Positions 53,256-62,120 of a stretch of DNA of 64,000 bases are shown here, piece by piece. Where the stretch lies: assembly GCA_020882975.1 (NCBI GenBank), contig JAHRFD010000006.1, positions 62,001 to 126,000 of the forward strand, given 5' to 3'. Within the stretch, counting starts at the first letter, position 1. Every line of letters starts with the position of its first letter. The translations under genes and the position numbers were made by a program. The DNA is from Microcoleus sp. EPA2 (GTDB taxonomy: Bacteria; Cyanobacteriota; Cyanobacteriia; Cyanobacteriales; Microcoleaceae). The notes under the pieces were generated by a model. That model was not told the origin of the DNA. It saw nothing but the letters and a program-made list of their open reading frames with translations, and did not search any database.

Positions 53256-55849
53256 CGAGCGAAGCGAATACAACAGATTATGAAATTGCTGTCGAGCGAG
53301 TTGTAGGGTTTCTGCAACAATTCGATCGCGCACATTTCGACTTAGCTTGTCATGCCGCATTTCCACTGGTAATCACGCCAGACTTACTTTACCAAATATG
53401 GCTGCGCTTCGTACCAAAAGCACCTTGGACAGCAGTTGCTCGTGTACTTTTATCTCGTTTATGTCGCGAGGTAGGTTATGAGCTTTACGAGATGGATATT
53501 GCTGTCCGCAATTTGCTGTTAACAGAACTCAAGGATAATGAGGATTTTAATCAAGATAAGCCCAGATTAGAGGAATTGGCAGATTTTTTGACAAGCTATG
53601 TAAAACAACAGTTTGCTGGGGACAATCCTCATACAAAAAATTTAGCACAGGGACAGTATTGGACAGCTCTTGCTTATACTAAACCAGAGCAACTTAGCCG
53701 CGAACTATTAGAAGCCATTAACTTTAGGTTGCAAGAAAAAAACTGGAAAGAGCTATTTCGCTTGTCCTCATTAATAGAAACTTTTGCCGAACCTTTGCAA
53801 AAATTTTCTCCGTTATTGATTACTTACGTTCGTGGAATAGAAAGGTTAACTTGTGGCGATAAAATCAGTGCCGAAGAACTATTTAGAAGGTTGCCAGGTC
53901 AAAAGCGATACATCGAAATTAATGGAGTCAATGTACCGCTTCTCAATCGAGTTTATCTTTCTAAATTCGGACAAGGTAATTCGAGTCTTACAGTCTATGC
54001 GTTCCATCTCCGCAACAGCATCAATCAGGGACTACAGCCAACCGTACCAGCAGCACCCCGGTTGTGGGAACAGTTAGTCGATTTGGGGAATGCACTCAAC
54101 ATTCTGGAACTACAAACTCTACGACAAAAACTGATATGTTATGAAGGCGATCGCTATTTCCCAGAAGCCGAAGATTTTTGGGGAGCCGAATACTTAACCT
54201 TATTACAAAATAACGAACCCAGCCTACACTTCCAAGTCCCTCCTCAACCAGGCGGATTGGAACTTCAGGGTTTGCTCTGTCCTTTTCGCTTGCACGATAC
54301 TTATGCGATCGATCTAACTCTATTTTCTCAAGATGCTTTGACTCTACCACAATTAAATTATCTCAATCCCCAAAACGCGATATTACAAAATATTCATGCT
54401 TCCTTGGGACAAACACTTTTGCTGTTTTGTCAACCTTTAGAAATACAAGAAGATAACTATCAGGCTTTGGCAGATGCTTGCGTCGCCCAATTATTTCCAG
54501 GTGAAAATTCAATCGATTTAGTCGATACAGGAAGCTTGTTGGGCAATCCAATTTTTGAGTATGAAAGTGGAATAGCTAATCCAGACAATAAACTTCATAT
54601 TCTAGTTTGGTTTAAATGCCAAGATATGAATGCAAACAACATGGATAGAGTAGCTGAAATCCTACTTCATCTGCTGTGGTTTCGCCATAAAATTCTCTAT
54701 GTTTATCAACAGTCGCGCTGGTGTGTAAAACAAGCTCAAAAAATATCTGGCAACTACGATGAGTATCAAAGCAATTTTCATCAAATTTCTGCAACACCCA
54801 ATCGGCGATCGAATCTAATAAACTTGCACGCTAAGTTACAACAGTTGGAGCTAGATTATACGAATTACCTCGATGATTTGGAAGAACACGAAAAGACGAT
54901 CGCTATGAACGAAACCAATTACAAAACCTACTTGGAAAAGCTAGAGAATTTCTCATTCACTAAATTGAGCTTTTGTCAAGAGTTTTTGCGGTTCGGCAAA
55001 AAATTGCAACGGCAAATTCAAGTCGATCGGGAGTCTCTGGGGACAGGGGGCGATCGCCTGCAAAGTCTAAAAGCTACAGTCGGGGAAAGTATTGCTACTG
55101 AACCTATTGCTAGCGAACCTCCGTCTGAAATCTATCCCCAACTGCCTAAAATCTATCCCCGACTGCGACAAGCTTTGTCAGATTGCGCTCAATTTCAGAG
55201 TCACGACAGACTATTCAATTTCTTTGATGCCAATGAGCCACTTAAACCGTGGCGCGATGATTTACCGGAAGTTATTAATAATCGAGCAGAGCGAGCGGAA
55301 AGAGTAATTGGCTTTCTAGTCGATCAAAAACGCAGCGATTCTCAAGAGAATGTATTACTAATACTGCTACGTTTATTAAAAGACCAGATAGACCCGATTA
55401 AGCCTCTTTATCAAACTTTATCCGGTCTATTACAAGAACTGAATCCCCTACTTTCAGGTTCTCAGAAAAACTCGATATTGTACCTTAATAGGAGTGAAAA
55501 AATGGCACAGTCCCCTTACGAAGAAACTATCCTAGATTTTATCTATGTCGCCCAAAAGCAACCCGAATTATTCACAGCAGAAGACCGCGCCGATTTTGCC
55601 CAATTGGTGGCAACACTCCCTGATGATTTGGAAGAAATTTCCAATGCGATCGCCCTTTGGTGCGACACCCGTCCTCACATCCTAGATGCCATTTTTGACC
55701 TACCTGTTGAAGAATTAGACAGTCTTCGAGCAGCAGGTGGTCGCAATACTCCCCTGACGGGTAAAGAGGCTAAGGATGCGATCGAAAATACAGTTCGAGA
55801 GAGTATCCCTCCCCCACAACCAAAATCTTCTCCCCAGAAACCAGGATAG
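53252..55849 (+). CDS. Large multidomain conflict-system protein sharing a module with the trypsin-like protease
   Basis: ATG 53252 (MTSEANTTDYEIAVERVVGFLQQF) overlaps the vWA stop; 865 residues. The N-terminal ~245 residues match a domain I know from cyanobacterial formylglycine-generating-enzyme-like and signalling proteins (QFDRAHFDLACHAAFPLVITPDLLYQIW, YELYEMDIAVRNLLL). Residues ~247-620 are the module duplicated in the protease gene (FHLRNSINQGLQPTVPAAPRLWEQLVDLG and onwards). An effector-associated-like domain follows (ALSDCAQFQSHDRLFNFFDANEPLKPWR, LLILLRLLKDQID), and the last ~110 residues (MAQSPYEETILDFIYVAQKQ) are an acidic helical domain with a Pro-rich end. It has no protease domain, so it may be a scaffold or platform of the system. 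A hairpin at 55860-55891 may end the operon. Confidence 0.8.
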   Translation: MTSEANTTDYEIAVERVVGFLQQFDRAHFDLACHAAFPLVITPDLLYQIWLRFVPKAPWTAVARVLLSRLCREVGYELYEMDIAVRNLLLTELKDNEDFNQDKPRLEELADFLTSYVKQQFAGDNPHTKNLAQGQYWTALAYTKPEQLSRELLEAINFRLQEKNWKELFRLSSLIETFAEPLQKFSPLLITYVRGIERLTCGDKISAEELFRRLPGQKRYIEINGVNVPLLNRVYLSKFGQGNSSLTVYAFHLRNSINQGLQPTVPAAPRLWEQLVDLGNALNILELQTLRQKLICYEGDRYFPEAEDFWGAEYLTLLQNNEPSLHFQVPPQPGGLELQGLLCPFRLHDTYAIDLTLFSQDALTLPQLNYLNPQNAILQNIHASLGQTLLLFCQPLEIQEDNYQALADACVAQLFPGENSIDLVDTGSLLGNPIFEYESGIANPDNKLHILVWFKCQDMNANNMDRVAEILLHLLWFRHKILYVYQQSRWCVKQAQKISGNYDEYQSNFHQISATPNRRSNLINLHAKLQQLELDYTNYLDDLEEHEKTIAMNETNYKTYLEKLENFSFTKLSFCQEFLRFGKKLQRQIQVDRESLGTGGDRLQSLKATVGESIATEPIASEPPSEIYPQLPKIYPRLRQALSDCAQFQSHDRLFNFFDANEPLKPWRDDLPEVINNRAERAERVIGFLVDQKRSDSQENVLLILLRLLKDQIDPIKPLYQTLSGLLQELNPLLSGSQKNSILYLNRSEKMAQSPYEETILDFIYVAQKQPELFTAEDRADFAQLVATLPDDLEEISNAIALWCDTRPHILDAIFDLPVEELDSLRAAGGRNTPLTGKEAKDAIENTVRESIPPPQPKSSPQKPG

Positions 55850-55856
55850 TGGTAAA

Positions 55857-56300
55857 CTACCCACACTGACCCGAAGCGGCTACAGTGTGGGCTTTTAGTA
55901 GCCCTGAACTGTCAGTGCTGATATTGCAACACAAACTGTTCGAGTCTCCAGGCTGGTTTACGACAGCCCCAATAGCAGCAATAATTTTTGCTCCATTCAA
56001 ATCAGCGTCACCACGACCTCCGCAATTCCCGCATTTGAAACACTTATCAGAGCGCAGTCCAACAAGTGGTTCTCCCGGAGTTAGCGTAACATCAAACCTA
56101 TCCAGGGGAATAGAAAGTCTTTTCCTTACTGCTTTGATATAGGCTTCTTTGCGAGTCCAGTAGGTCAAAAAAACTTTCAGTTGTTGATGTTCGGGGAGCG
56201 ATCGCAATGCGGCGTTTTCAAAAGGCAAAAAAAACTTTCGGCTATCTGCTGGTAGGGAAAATCTTTACGAATGCGTTCAATATCAATTAAGCAGGTACAA
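55857..56300 (-). pseudogene. Decayed 4'-phosphopantetheinyl transferase fused to a TnpB tail
   Basis: Read on the minus strand, ~56300-56230 encodes IDIERIRKDFPYQQIAESFF in one frame. After a T-run frameshift, 56228-~56051 gives FENAALRSLPEHQQ, then LTYWTRKEAYIKAVRKRLSIPLDRFDVTL in another. This is the core of an Sfp/HetI-type phosphopantetheinyl transferase, including the WTRKEAYIKA motif. At ~56050 the frame passes into FKCGNCGGRGDADLNGAKII and SSGLLKAHTVAASG, the zinc-finger tail and C-terminus of an IS200/IS605 TnpB. Neither gene is complete. The fusion is a scar of transposon insertion and deletion, not a functional protein. Confidence 0.8.
55860..55891 (+). terminator. Hairpin that may terminate the conflict operon
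   Basis: CCCACACTG and CAGTGTGGG form a 9-bp stem with a 14-nt loop 10 bp after the last stop codon, followed by CTTTTAG. The same sequence encodes the last residues of a TnpB-like relic on the minus strand (KAHTVAASG), so it may be a borrowed IS200/IS605 end hairpin. Confidence 0.65.
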
Positions 56301-56492
56301 CTCGGCACAAATCTAGTAAATAAATGGTAGTTGTAGTTGATAAATGACTACTTTTTGTTACTATATTTGGGTTAAATAAGTAGTTAAATTAATTCCATAT
56401 CACATTAAATATTAATTTTCATTAAATATGAATTTTGCAGGTATAAAATTATTAAAAGTTTGGCGCTACATCTATCTTAGATTGGTACCATC
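56301..56492. other. AT-rich spacer, no gene
   Basis: Short AT-rich gap containing a repeated ATTAAATAT-like stretch near 56400-56440. No gene or clear signal is visible. Confidence 0.4.
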
Positions 56493-56858
56493 CTAGCGAG
56501 GGATCTGCATCAACGCACTTGTTACATAAATCGATCGATGATCGACTGATTTCCAGCAACGCGCGATCGCCATCAACAATTCAGGAATCTCCTCAGCAGA
56601 AATCTCAGAAAGCACATTCTCCCAGCCTGCTGTCTCTATTGGCTCCCCAGCTACAAGCGAACAAAAATACCTGCGCGACCCAGGCGCAATCTTCTGTATC
56701 GCCAAGAGCAGGTTGTCGAGCATCTCGTCCGTTATGCCCTTTTTGCCCCATCGAAACTGCGACACGAGACTCTCGCTGACTCCAGCAACTTGAGCTAAAG
56801 CTTTGCCACTGATGTTATAGCGTTTCAAAGTATCGTTGAAGGCTTCGTAGATCAGCAT
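56493..56858 (-). CDS. XRE-family helix-turn-helix regulator
   Basis: The 121-residue protein has an N-terminal XRE/Cro helix-turn-helix (residues ~14-60: NISGKALAQVAGVSESLVSQFRWGKKGITDEMLDNLL in two stretches) and a helical C-terminal part. It is divergent from the primase-helicase gene at 57149. Two 17-bp direct repeats with a 21-bp period lie 18-55 bp upstream of its start, so it probably represses itself and perhaps the replication gene. A role in copy-number control of the replicon is plausible but inferred from position. Confidence 0.85.
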   Translation of the reverse strand: MLIYEAFNDTLKRYNISGKALAQVAGVSESLVSQFRWGKKGITDEMLDNLLLAIQKIAPGSRRYFCSLVAGEPIETAGWENVLSEISAEEIPELLMAIARCWKSVDHRSIYVTSALMQIPR

Positions 56859-56875
56859 TAAGATTTGTTACTTTA

Positions 56876-56913
56876 ATTTACTCTAGGTGAATCTAGATTT
56901 ACTCTGGGTGAAT
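56876..56913. promoter_or_regulatory. Paired 17-bp direct repeats, likely operator for the XRE regulator
   Basis: ATTTACTCTAGGTGAAT at 56876-56892 and ATTTACTCTGGGTGAAT at 56897-56913 differ by one base and are 21 bp apart, so a protein would bind on the same face of the helix. They lie between the divergent XRE gene and the primase-helicase gene. Confidence 0.65.
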
Positions 56914-57148
56914 AGTTGAGGTAAAAAAGGAGGTTTGTTAATGAGAGATAACCTGCGCCAGCAGCAAAATAAAGCTTTTTGGCTGGGGAGGTAAGAGTAA
57001 GTGCTACTTAACTCTAGCAAAATTAGGAGATTTGACAATACAAATTGCCGAATTTTTAGCAAAAACTTCTCGGTAACCCTCGCAGGGACTTGGAAGATGT
57101 CAAAACAGGCATCGCCCAATTCCTCTCATATCGCTTGGAGGTGCACCG

Positions 57149-60124
57149 ATGAGCGACATTAATCAGGCTCCCCAGACGATCGCCCAGACAATCGACTGGC
57201 TCCACAATTGCTTGGGCCGACCAGCCCTGCCGGAATGTCCCAAGGAATGCGAAAGGGACTGCGACGTTCCCGGAGGCAAAGCGCCTGCTTGGATAAACCA
57301 GAAAGGAAAAGCAGTCAAAGTCAGTTGGAAACCCTATCAAAACCAATTGCCAACTCAGGCAAACTTAGCGAAGTGGTTCGCCCGCACTACTGGCATCGGC
57401 ACTCTCGGCGGCGGACCTAATGCACAGGGTCACTACATCGCCTTTGTCGATCTAGATCGCAAAGAAAAAGTTTTCTCCTCGCCACAAGCTTTTGAGGCGC
57501 GCCTTGAACAGTGGTTCAACGACTACCCCCTCCTGAATGTCGCCCCTCGATTTCGCACCCCTTCCGGCGGATACCGAGTCATCCTCGCCTTCACAGAAGA
57601 ACCAGATTGGACAGCCTTCAGCCTAGATAGAGACAGATCCCGAATGGGCGAACTGCTTGCCCGAAACGGCGGTCACACCCTGCTGCCCCCTACTGTCGGC
57701 GCGAACGGCATCCCATACCGCTGGGAATATTTTGTTGCATATCCGCCTACAGTTGCCAAACCCGAAGATGTTGGTATTTACCCGACACGGCAACAGCACC
57801 CGCCTGTTCCTGCCAACCCGCGCCCTGCAACCACTTACAGCCCCGGCGCAATTCGCCTAGAAGACCTCATCTCCCCCCGCACCCTTGAAATTCTGACAGG
57901 TGGTGCCAAAACAGGCGATCGCTCCGACGCCCTGACCGCTCTCGCCTCCGAATGCTACGGCTGGGAAGAGTTCTGCCACCGCTACAGTATCTCCTACTCC
58001 GGCACCACTGAAATCTTAGCCGAGTACGCCTGGGGGCAAATGGAAGACAGCAGCCAAGATCCCTACAAATGGCAGCGCATACTCAAAACCATTAGCCCCT
58101 CCGCTTGCCAAACCGCCGCCGAATATCACAGCGGAGACTCTGAAAATTGCTGGAAAAAGATTTACCGGCTGGATCGAGAAACCTTCCAGGCTTCATGCCC
58201 CCCTCATATTAAAGACAGGATTTTAGGAGAATGGGGTATCGACAAGCGCCCTAAGGCATCACCGACCGCGAGCCAGCAGCAGCTCAATTCTCAAAAGTTA
58301 CAAGCAGATGCGCCAGAGAGCATCCCGCCAAACAACGGTGAGGTTACAGATAATTTTTACCCGCCGGATTCTGACAGCAAACAGAAAGAAAACCTGCTCC
58401 TCAAATATATCGATCGGCTCCTGGAACGGGGCAACATTCCCCTGTCAGAACGAAGATCCGAGTGTGCCCAAATCGCTCAAGCTTTGGAACTCGACCCCAA
58501 ATACGTCGAACAAATCGTTTTAACCCGGCTGCAAGAATGGCAGTTCGCAGAAGTCGAAAGCGAAAAAACCGTTATTGAAGATTTAGTTAGCAAGCGCAAG
58601 CAGAGTCTCGACTTGCACCAAATTTTACCGCCTGAAATTGCCTGCATCCTGGCACAAATCGCTGCTGCAATGCCCACCAGCGCCGAACACCTGATGACAG
58701 TAGGTTGGTCAACCTTCGGCTGCGCGATCGGCACGGCCGCTGAAATTGTTGCTTGGCCTGGATTCAGACAAAAGTCCTGCGTGCTGTGGACGATCAGCAC
58801 CGCCCGGTCGGGGAAGCTCAAAAGTCAAACTCAAGAAGTTATGGTCAACCCCATCCGGCTCTTGCAGCAGGACGCCAACAGCGAATACTGCATTGCCCTC
58901 AAAAGCTACAAAGAAGCACAAAAAGCCTCCCAGCAAAATCGAGACCCCATTGGGCCGCCAGAAGAACTCCCGCCCCCACCCGTTCCCCGCGAGTATTGGG
59001 TCGAACACATCACCGTAGAAGCCCTAATCCGCACCATCAACGAAAATCCGCGCGGCTTCCTCGTCCATCGTGATGAAATCGACGGCTTCTTCAAAGCCCT
59101 CAACAAATATCGGGCTGGCAAGGGGGATGACGAAGCCTTTTACCTCACCCTCAACAACGGCGGCGGTCCCAAAGTCATCCTCATTGACCGCGATCGCCGA
59201 GTCGAGGTGGAGAGGTCGTGCGTCCCCATCACCGGCACCATCCAGCGCAAGACGCTCGACGAAGAGATGACGCCCCGCAAAATTTCCAGCGGCTGGATGG
59301 CCCGGTGGGTAATCTGCTTGGCCCAGATGCCCAAACGGCGGCGGACGCGACTGCCCTACCCCGACATTGACGCCTTTCTCAAAGACATCTACCACAAACT
59401 TTCCGTCCTCAAAATGCACTATCGTCCCGTTCAAAATGAGGAAACAGGCGAAGTGCTCAAAGATGAAACGAACCGCACTGTTTACCAGGGTTTTCCGATC
59501 ACTTACCACCTCAGCGACTCGGCTGCCGACTACTACGAACAGCACTTTTTCAACCCGATGGTCGAGCGCGAAGAAGCTGAACTGAATGAAGGCTTCCAGC
59601 TAGCCATGTCCAAGTGGAGTGGGTACTGCCTGCGGATTGCCCTCATCCTGCATTGCTTGCACGAAATCTGCAAGTTGAAAAACCTGGACGGCACCCTCAA
59701 AACTTACTTGCAGTTGAAAGAAGAGTGGAAGCTCTCAGGCAGGGAACATTCCGACAAGCCTTTTGAGATTGAAATCCCTACCTTGATTGGGGCCGACATC
59801 ATTCAAAAGGCGATCGCCACCAGCTACTTCTACATCAACCAGGCTGAAGTGCTTTACAAAGGGCAGCAGCAAGATGAGGACGATACAGTCCCGGTCATCC
59901 AGAAACTGATTCAGAAATCAGAAGAGTTGCGGGACACGGTTGCTGAAGGTTGGATCAGCACCCGCGAAGCATACCGCAACTGTCGCGAACTCGTTGCAGG
60001 AGCTAAACTCCGCCAGATGTCGAACACCGACTTTACGGCTGCGGTCTTCAACCAAATGGTTTCGATGAACCTCGGTGAAACAAAAAAGGTCGGCAAGTCT
60101 TTCAAGTGGCGGATTCTAAGATAA
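57149..60124 (+). CDS. Primase-polymerase/DUF3987 helicase replication protein
   Basis: The 991-residue protein starts at ATG 57149, with GGAGGT ~8 bases upstream. Residues ~15-215 form a bifunctional primase-polymerase domain: HYIAFVDLDRKEKVF carries the Asp-x-Asp metal motif and RTPSGGYRVILAF a conserved primase strand. A long polar linker (~365-420) precedes a DUF3987 helicase-like domain (~490-900: LMTVGWSTFGCAIGTA, the P-loop region WTISTARSGKLKSQ, FLVHRDEIDGFFKAL as Walker B). The P-loop reads ARSGKLKS, lacking the first canonical Gly. Such proteins start replication of plasmids and mobile elements. The adjacent repeat field (60.4-62.05 kb) is the probable origin, and an XRE regulator is divergent upstream. 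The GC content is clearly higher than in the conflict operon. Confidence 0.88.
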   Translation: MSDINQAPQTIAQTIDWLHNCLGRPALPECPKECERDCDVPGGKAPAWINQKGKAVKVSWKPYQNQLPTQANLAKWFARTTGIGTLGGGPNAQGHYIAFVDLDRKEKVFSSPQAFEARLEQWFNDYPLLNVAPRFRTPSGGYRVILAFTEEPDWTAFSLDRDRSRMGELLARNGGHTLLPPTVGANGIPYRWEYFVAYPPTVAKPEDVGIYPTRQQHPPVPANPRPATTYSPGAIRLEDLISPRTLEILTGGAKTGDRSDALTALASECYGWEEFCHRYSISYSGTTEILAEYAWGQMEDSSQDPYKWQRILKTISPSACQTAAEYHSGDSENCWKKIYRLDRETFQASCPPHIKDRILGEWGIDKRPKASPTASQQQLNSQKLQADAPESIPPNNGEVTDNFYPPDSDSKQKENLLLKYIDRLLERGNIPLSERRSECAQIAQALELDPKYVEQIVLTRLQEWQFAEVESEKTVIEDLVSKRKQSLDLHQILPPEIACILAQIAAAMPTSAEHLMTVGWSTFGCAIGTAAEIVAWPGFRQKSCVLWTISTARSGKLKSQTQEVMVNPIRLLQQDANSEYCIALKSYKEAQKASQQNRDPIGPPEELPPPPVPREYWVEHITVEALIRTINENPRGFLVHRDEIDGFFKALNKYRAGKGDDEAFYLTLNNGGGPKVILIDRDRRVEVERSCVPITGTIQRKTLDEEMTPRKISSGWMARWVICLAQMPKRRRTRLPYPDIDAFLKDIYHKLSVLKMHYRPVQNEETGEVLKDETNRTVYQGFPITYHLSDSAADYYEQHFFNPMVEREEAELNEGFQLAMSKWSGYCLRIALILHCLHEICKLKNLDGTLKTYLQLKEEWKLSGREHSDKPFEIEIPTLIGADIIQKAIATSYFYINQAEVLYKGQQQDEDDTVPVIQKLIQKSEELRDTVAEGWISTREAYRNCRELVAGAKLRQMSNTDFTAAVFNQMVSMNLGETKKVGKSFKWRILR

Positions 60125-62120
60125 TTGTTGCTCGGCCACGTTTTGGCGGTTATCTCATTTCATAAAAACCCTGCTACAAACACGAGCGTTGGGTTGATTC
60201 GCAAGTCAAAGCCAACAAAAAAGTTGCTACTGTTGCAGAATTTTTCGGAAATGGTATTAGTTGCAAGCCCGCAGAGCGATCGCGCGAACCGAGTTGCAAG
60301 TGCAGTCCAGGGTATTTGTGGCAACTTGCAAAAAATGCCGTCCTCCGACAGCAGCGATTCTTCCAAAGTCTTCCAGAGTAAGCGATTACGTTATCAATAA
60401 TGACAGTTGTGACGATTCTCAACCATCATTGACGATCGCGCTTCCCGCCTGGAGCGCTCTACACGGTGGGGCTGCTCGCACCGGAGTCAGAATCGTCAAA
60501 ACCAGGTAGGGCATTCCTCAAACCGCATGATAGAAATCTGACCTTAGCGGGTATTTGCACTTCAATCGTCAAAACCAGGTAGCGCATCCCTCTTGCCTTA
60601 TAGGTCGTGAACTCGATCGCGAGAATCGTCAACCAGACTTACGCAAAACCTCTATATGTAAGGTGCGAAGTGATAGCGTAACGCATCAAACCACCACATT
60701 TTTTGTCGCGGAGTGAGTCGTGGTCAAAAATTTTGTAAAAAATCACCAATGATTCTTAAAAGCTAAAACCTTTACAGAGAGAACAGTTCACTATAATCGT
60801 CTTGCACGTTGGGCGAAATTTGTAACTGTTGGCAGCCAGGGCTAAAGCTGAGCATTGAAACCTTCGTCTGTTGCCTCCAGAAAGAAGCTGTGTTGAGAGA
60901 AGAGCGGAAGACAATAAAGCCCAGTCGGTTGTGGGCGATCGCAATTGTCACCGGATACCTAATTACCGCTAGTTTAAAAATTGCGTTGACGATTTGACGA
61001 TAGTTTGAAACTCCCGCAGAACAAGCTGTTCCCTCGTCAATAGCAGCTTCGACGATTGAAAATCGTCATTGACGATTCCTCAGCACATCCCAAGAGATTT
61101 ACGATCGCCCGCAGGTGAGCGTACTGGTAACAGTGGCAACCTACAAACTGCTAGTTCGCCAAGCCGGACTTGTCAAAATCGTCAGAATCGTAGAAAACTC
61201 GCAGAACACCAAATTTTGTGTTGACGATTTGACGATTCCCTAAAACTCTTGCCCCGTAAGCATTTCAATCGTCAGTAATAGCTTTGACGATTCTGAATCG
61301 TCATTGACGATTCATTGTTGACATTACTCGCGGGACTTACAAAAAGTTGTCAAGCAATCGTCAGAATCGTCAAAAACTCGCAGTACATTCCCACAGCCCT
61401 TGCAGAGAAAGCGTTTATCGAGAATCGTCAAAATTAATGTCAATAATCGTCAATGAAAGTTAGAAGCTGAAAGCTTTATAAATAGGAGAGTTTAGGAAAA
61501 TCGTCAAATCGTCAAAGAAAATTTCTTTTTTTAGTCGCGCTCTGGTTAACAGCTTGACACTGAATCCCAACCTTTGTAGAAGCTGTGTTAGGAGAAAAGC
61601 GGAAAATGCTGGGGTGCAAGTTGGTTGTGGACGATCGCGACGGACTATCCGGCATCTAAATTTACCGCTAGTTTAAAAATTGCATTGACGATTTGACGAT
61701 AGTTTGAAACTCTTACACAGCAAGCAGTTCCCCCGTCATTGACGATTCCCCAGCCACATCCCAATAAATTCACGATCGCCCGCAGACGTGCGGAGCGGCG
61801 GTGACAACAAGGACAATCCGCTTCCCTACCAGCTTGATAGGGTGACGGGCGTCAAGCAATCGTCAAAATCGTCAAAAACTTGCAGTACATCCCCAAAATC
61901 CATGCCAAACAAGCGTTTGGGGAGAATCGTCAAAAACAATGTCAATAATCGTCAATGAAAGTTAGAAGCTGAAAGCCTTATAAATAGAAGAGTTTAGGAG
62001 AATCGTCAAATCGTCAAAGAAAATTTGTAATTGACGACTCTCCTCTTCTTTGACAGAGCAAGCAATTCCACCGTCAATTTGCACCCCTAATGAGGGTAAT
62101 CTGGTCTGGAAAGCCACATT
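60125..62120. repeat. Repeat-rich putative replication origin (TGACGAT/ATCGTCA iterons)
   Basis: The 2-kb region has no credible gene but more than 30 copies of ATCGTCA/TGACGAT in both orientations, often as TTGACGATTTGACGAT or AATCGTCAAATCGTCAAAG pairs. Longer duplications are superimposed: 61421-61524 repeats at 61923-62026 with few changes, and 60883-61118 repeats approximately at 61578-61790. A 24-bp unit beginning AATCGTCAAAACCAGGTAG occurs at 60491 and 60564. A GACTTACGCA dispersed repeat lies at ~60635. The field is framed by the primase-helicase and the integrase, as expected for an origin with iterons. The first ~250 bp may hold a dead remnant of a small gene. Confidence 0.75.

Noticed and set aside
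59024..59545. 173-codon minus-strand frame opposite the primase-helicase
   Set aside because: It is antisense to a well-supported protein in GC-rich DNA, where long shadow frames are common, and shows no domain.
60125..60400. Small gene encoding a segment like WVDSQVKANKKVATVAEFF
   Set aside because: An open stretch exists, but it lacks a start codon and ribosome site; it is at most a remnant.
60400..62060. CRISPR array
   Set aside because: The repeats are only 7-8 bp, occur in both orientations and have irregular spacing; no cas gene is present.
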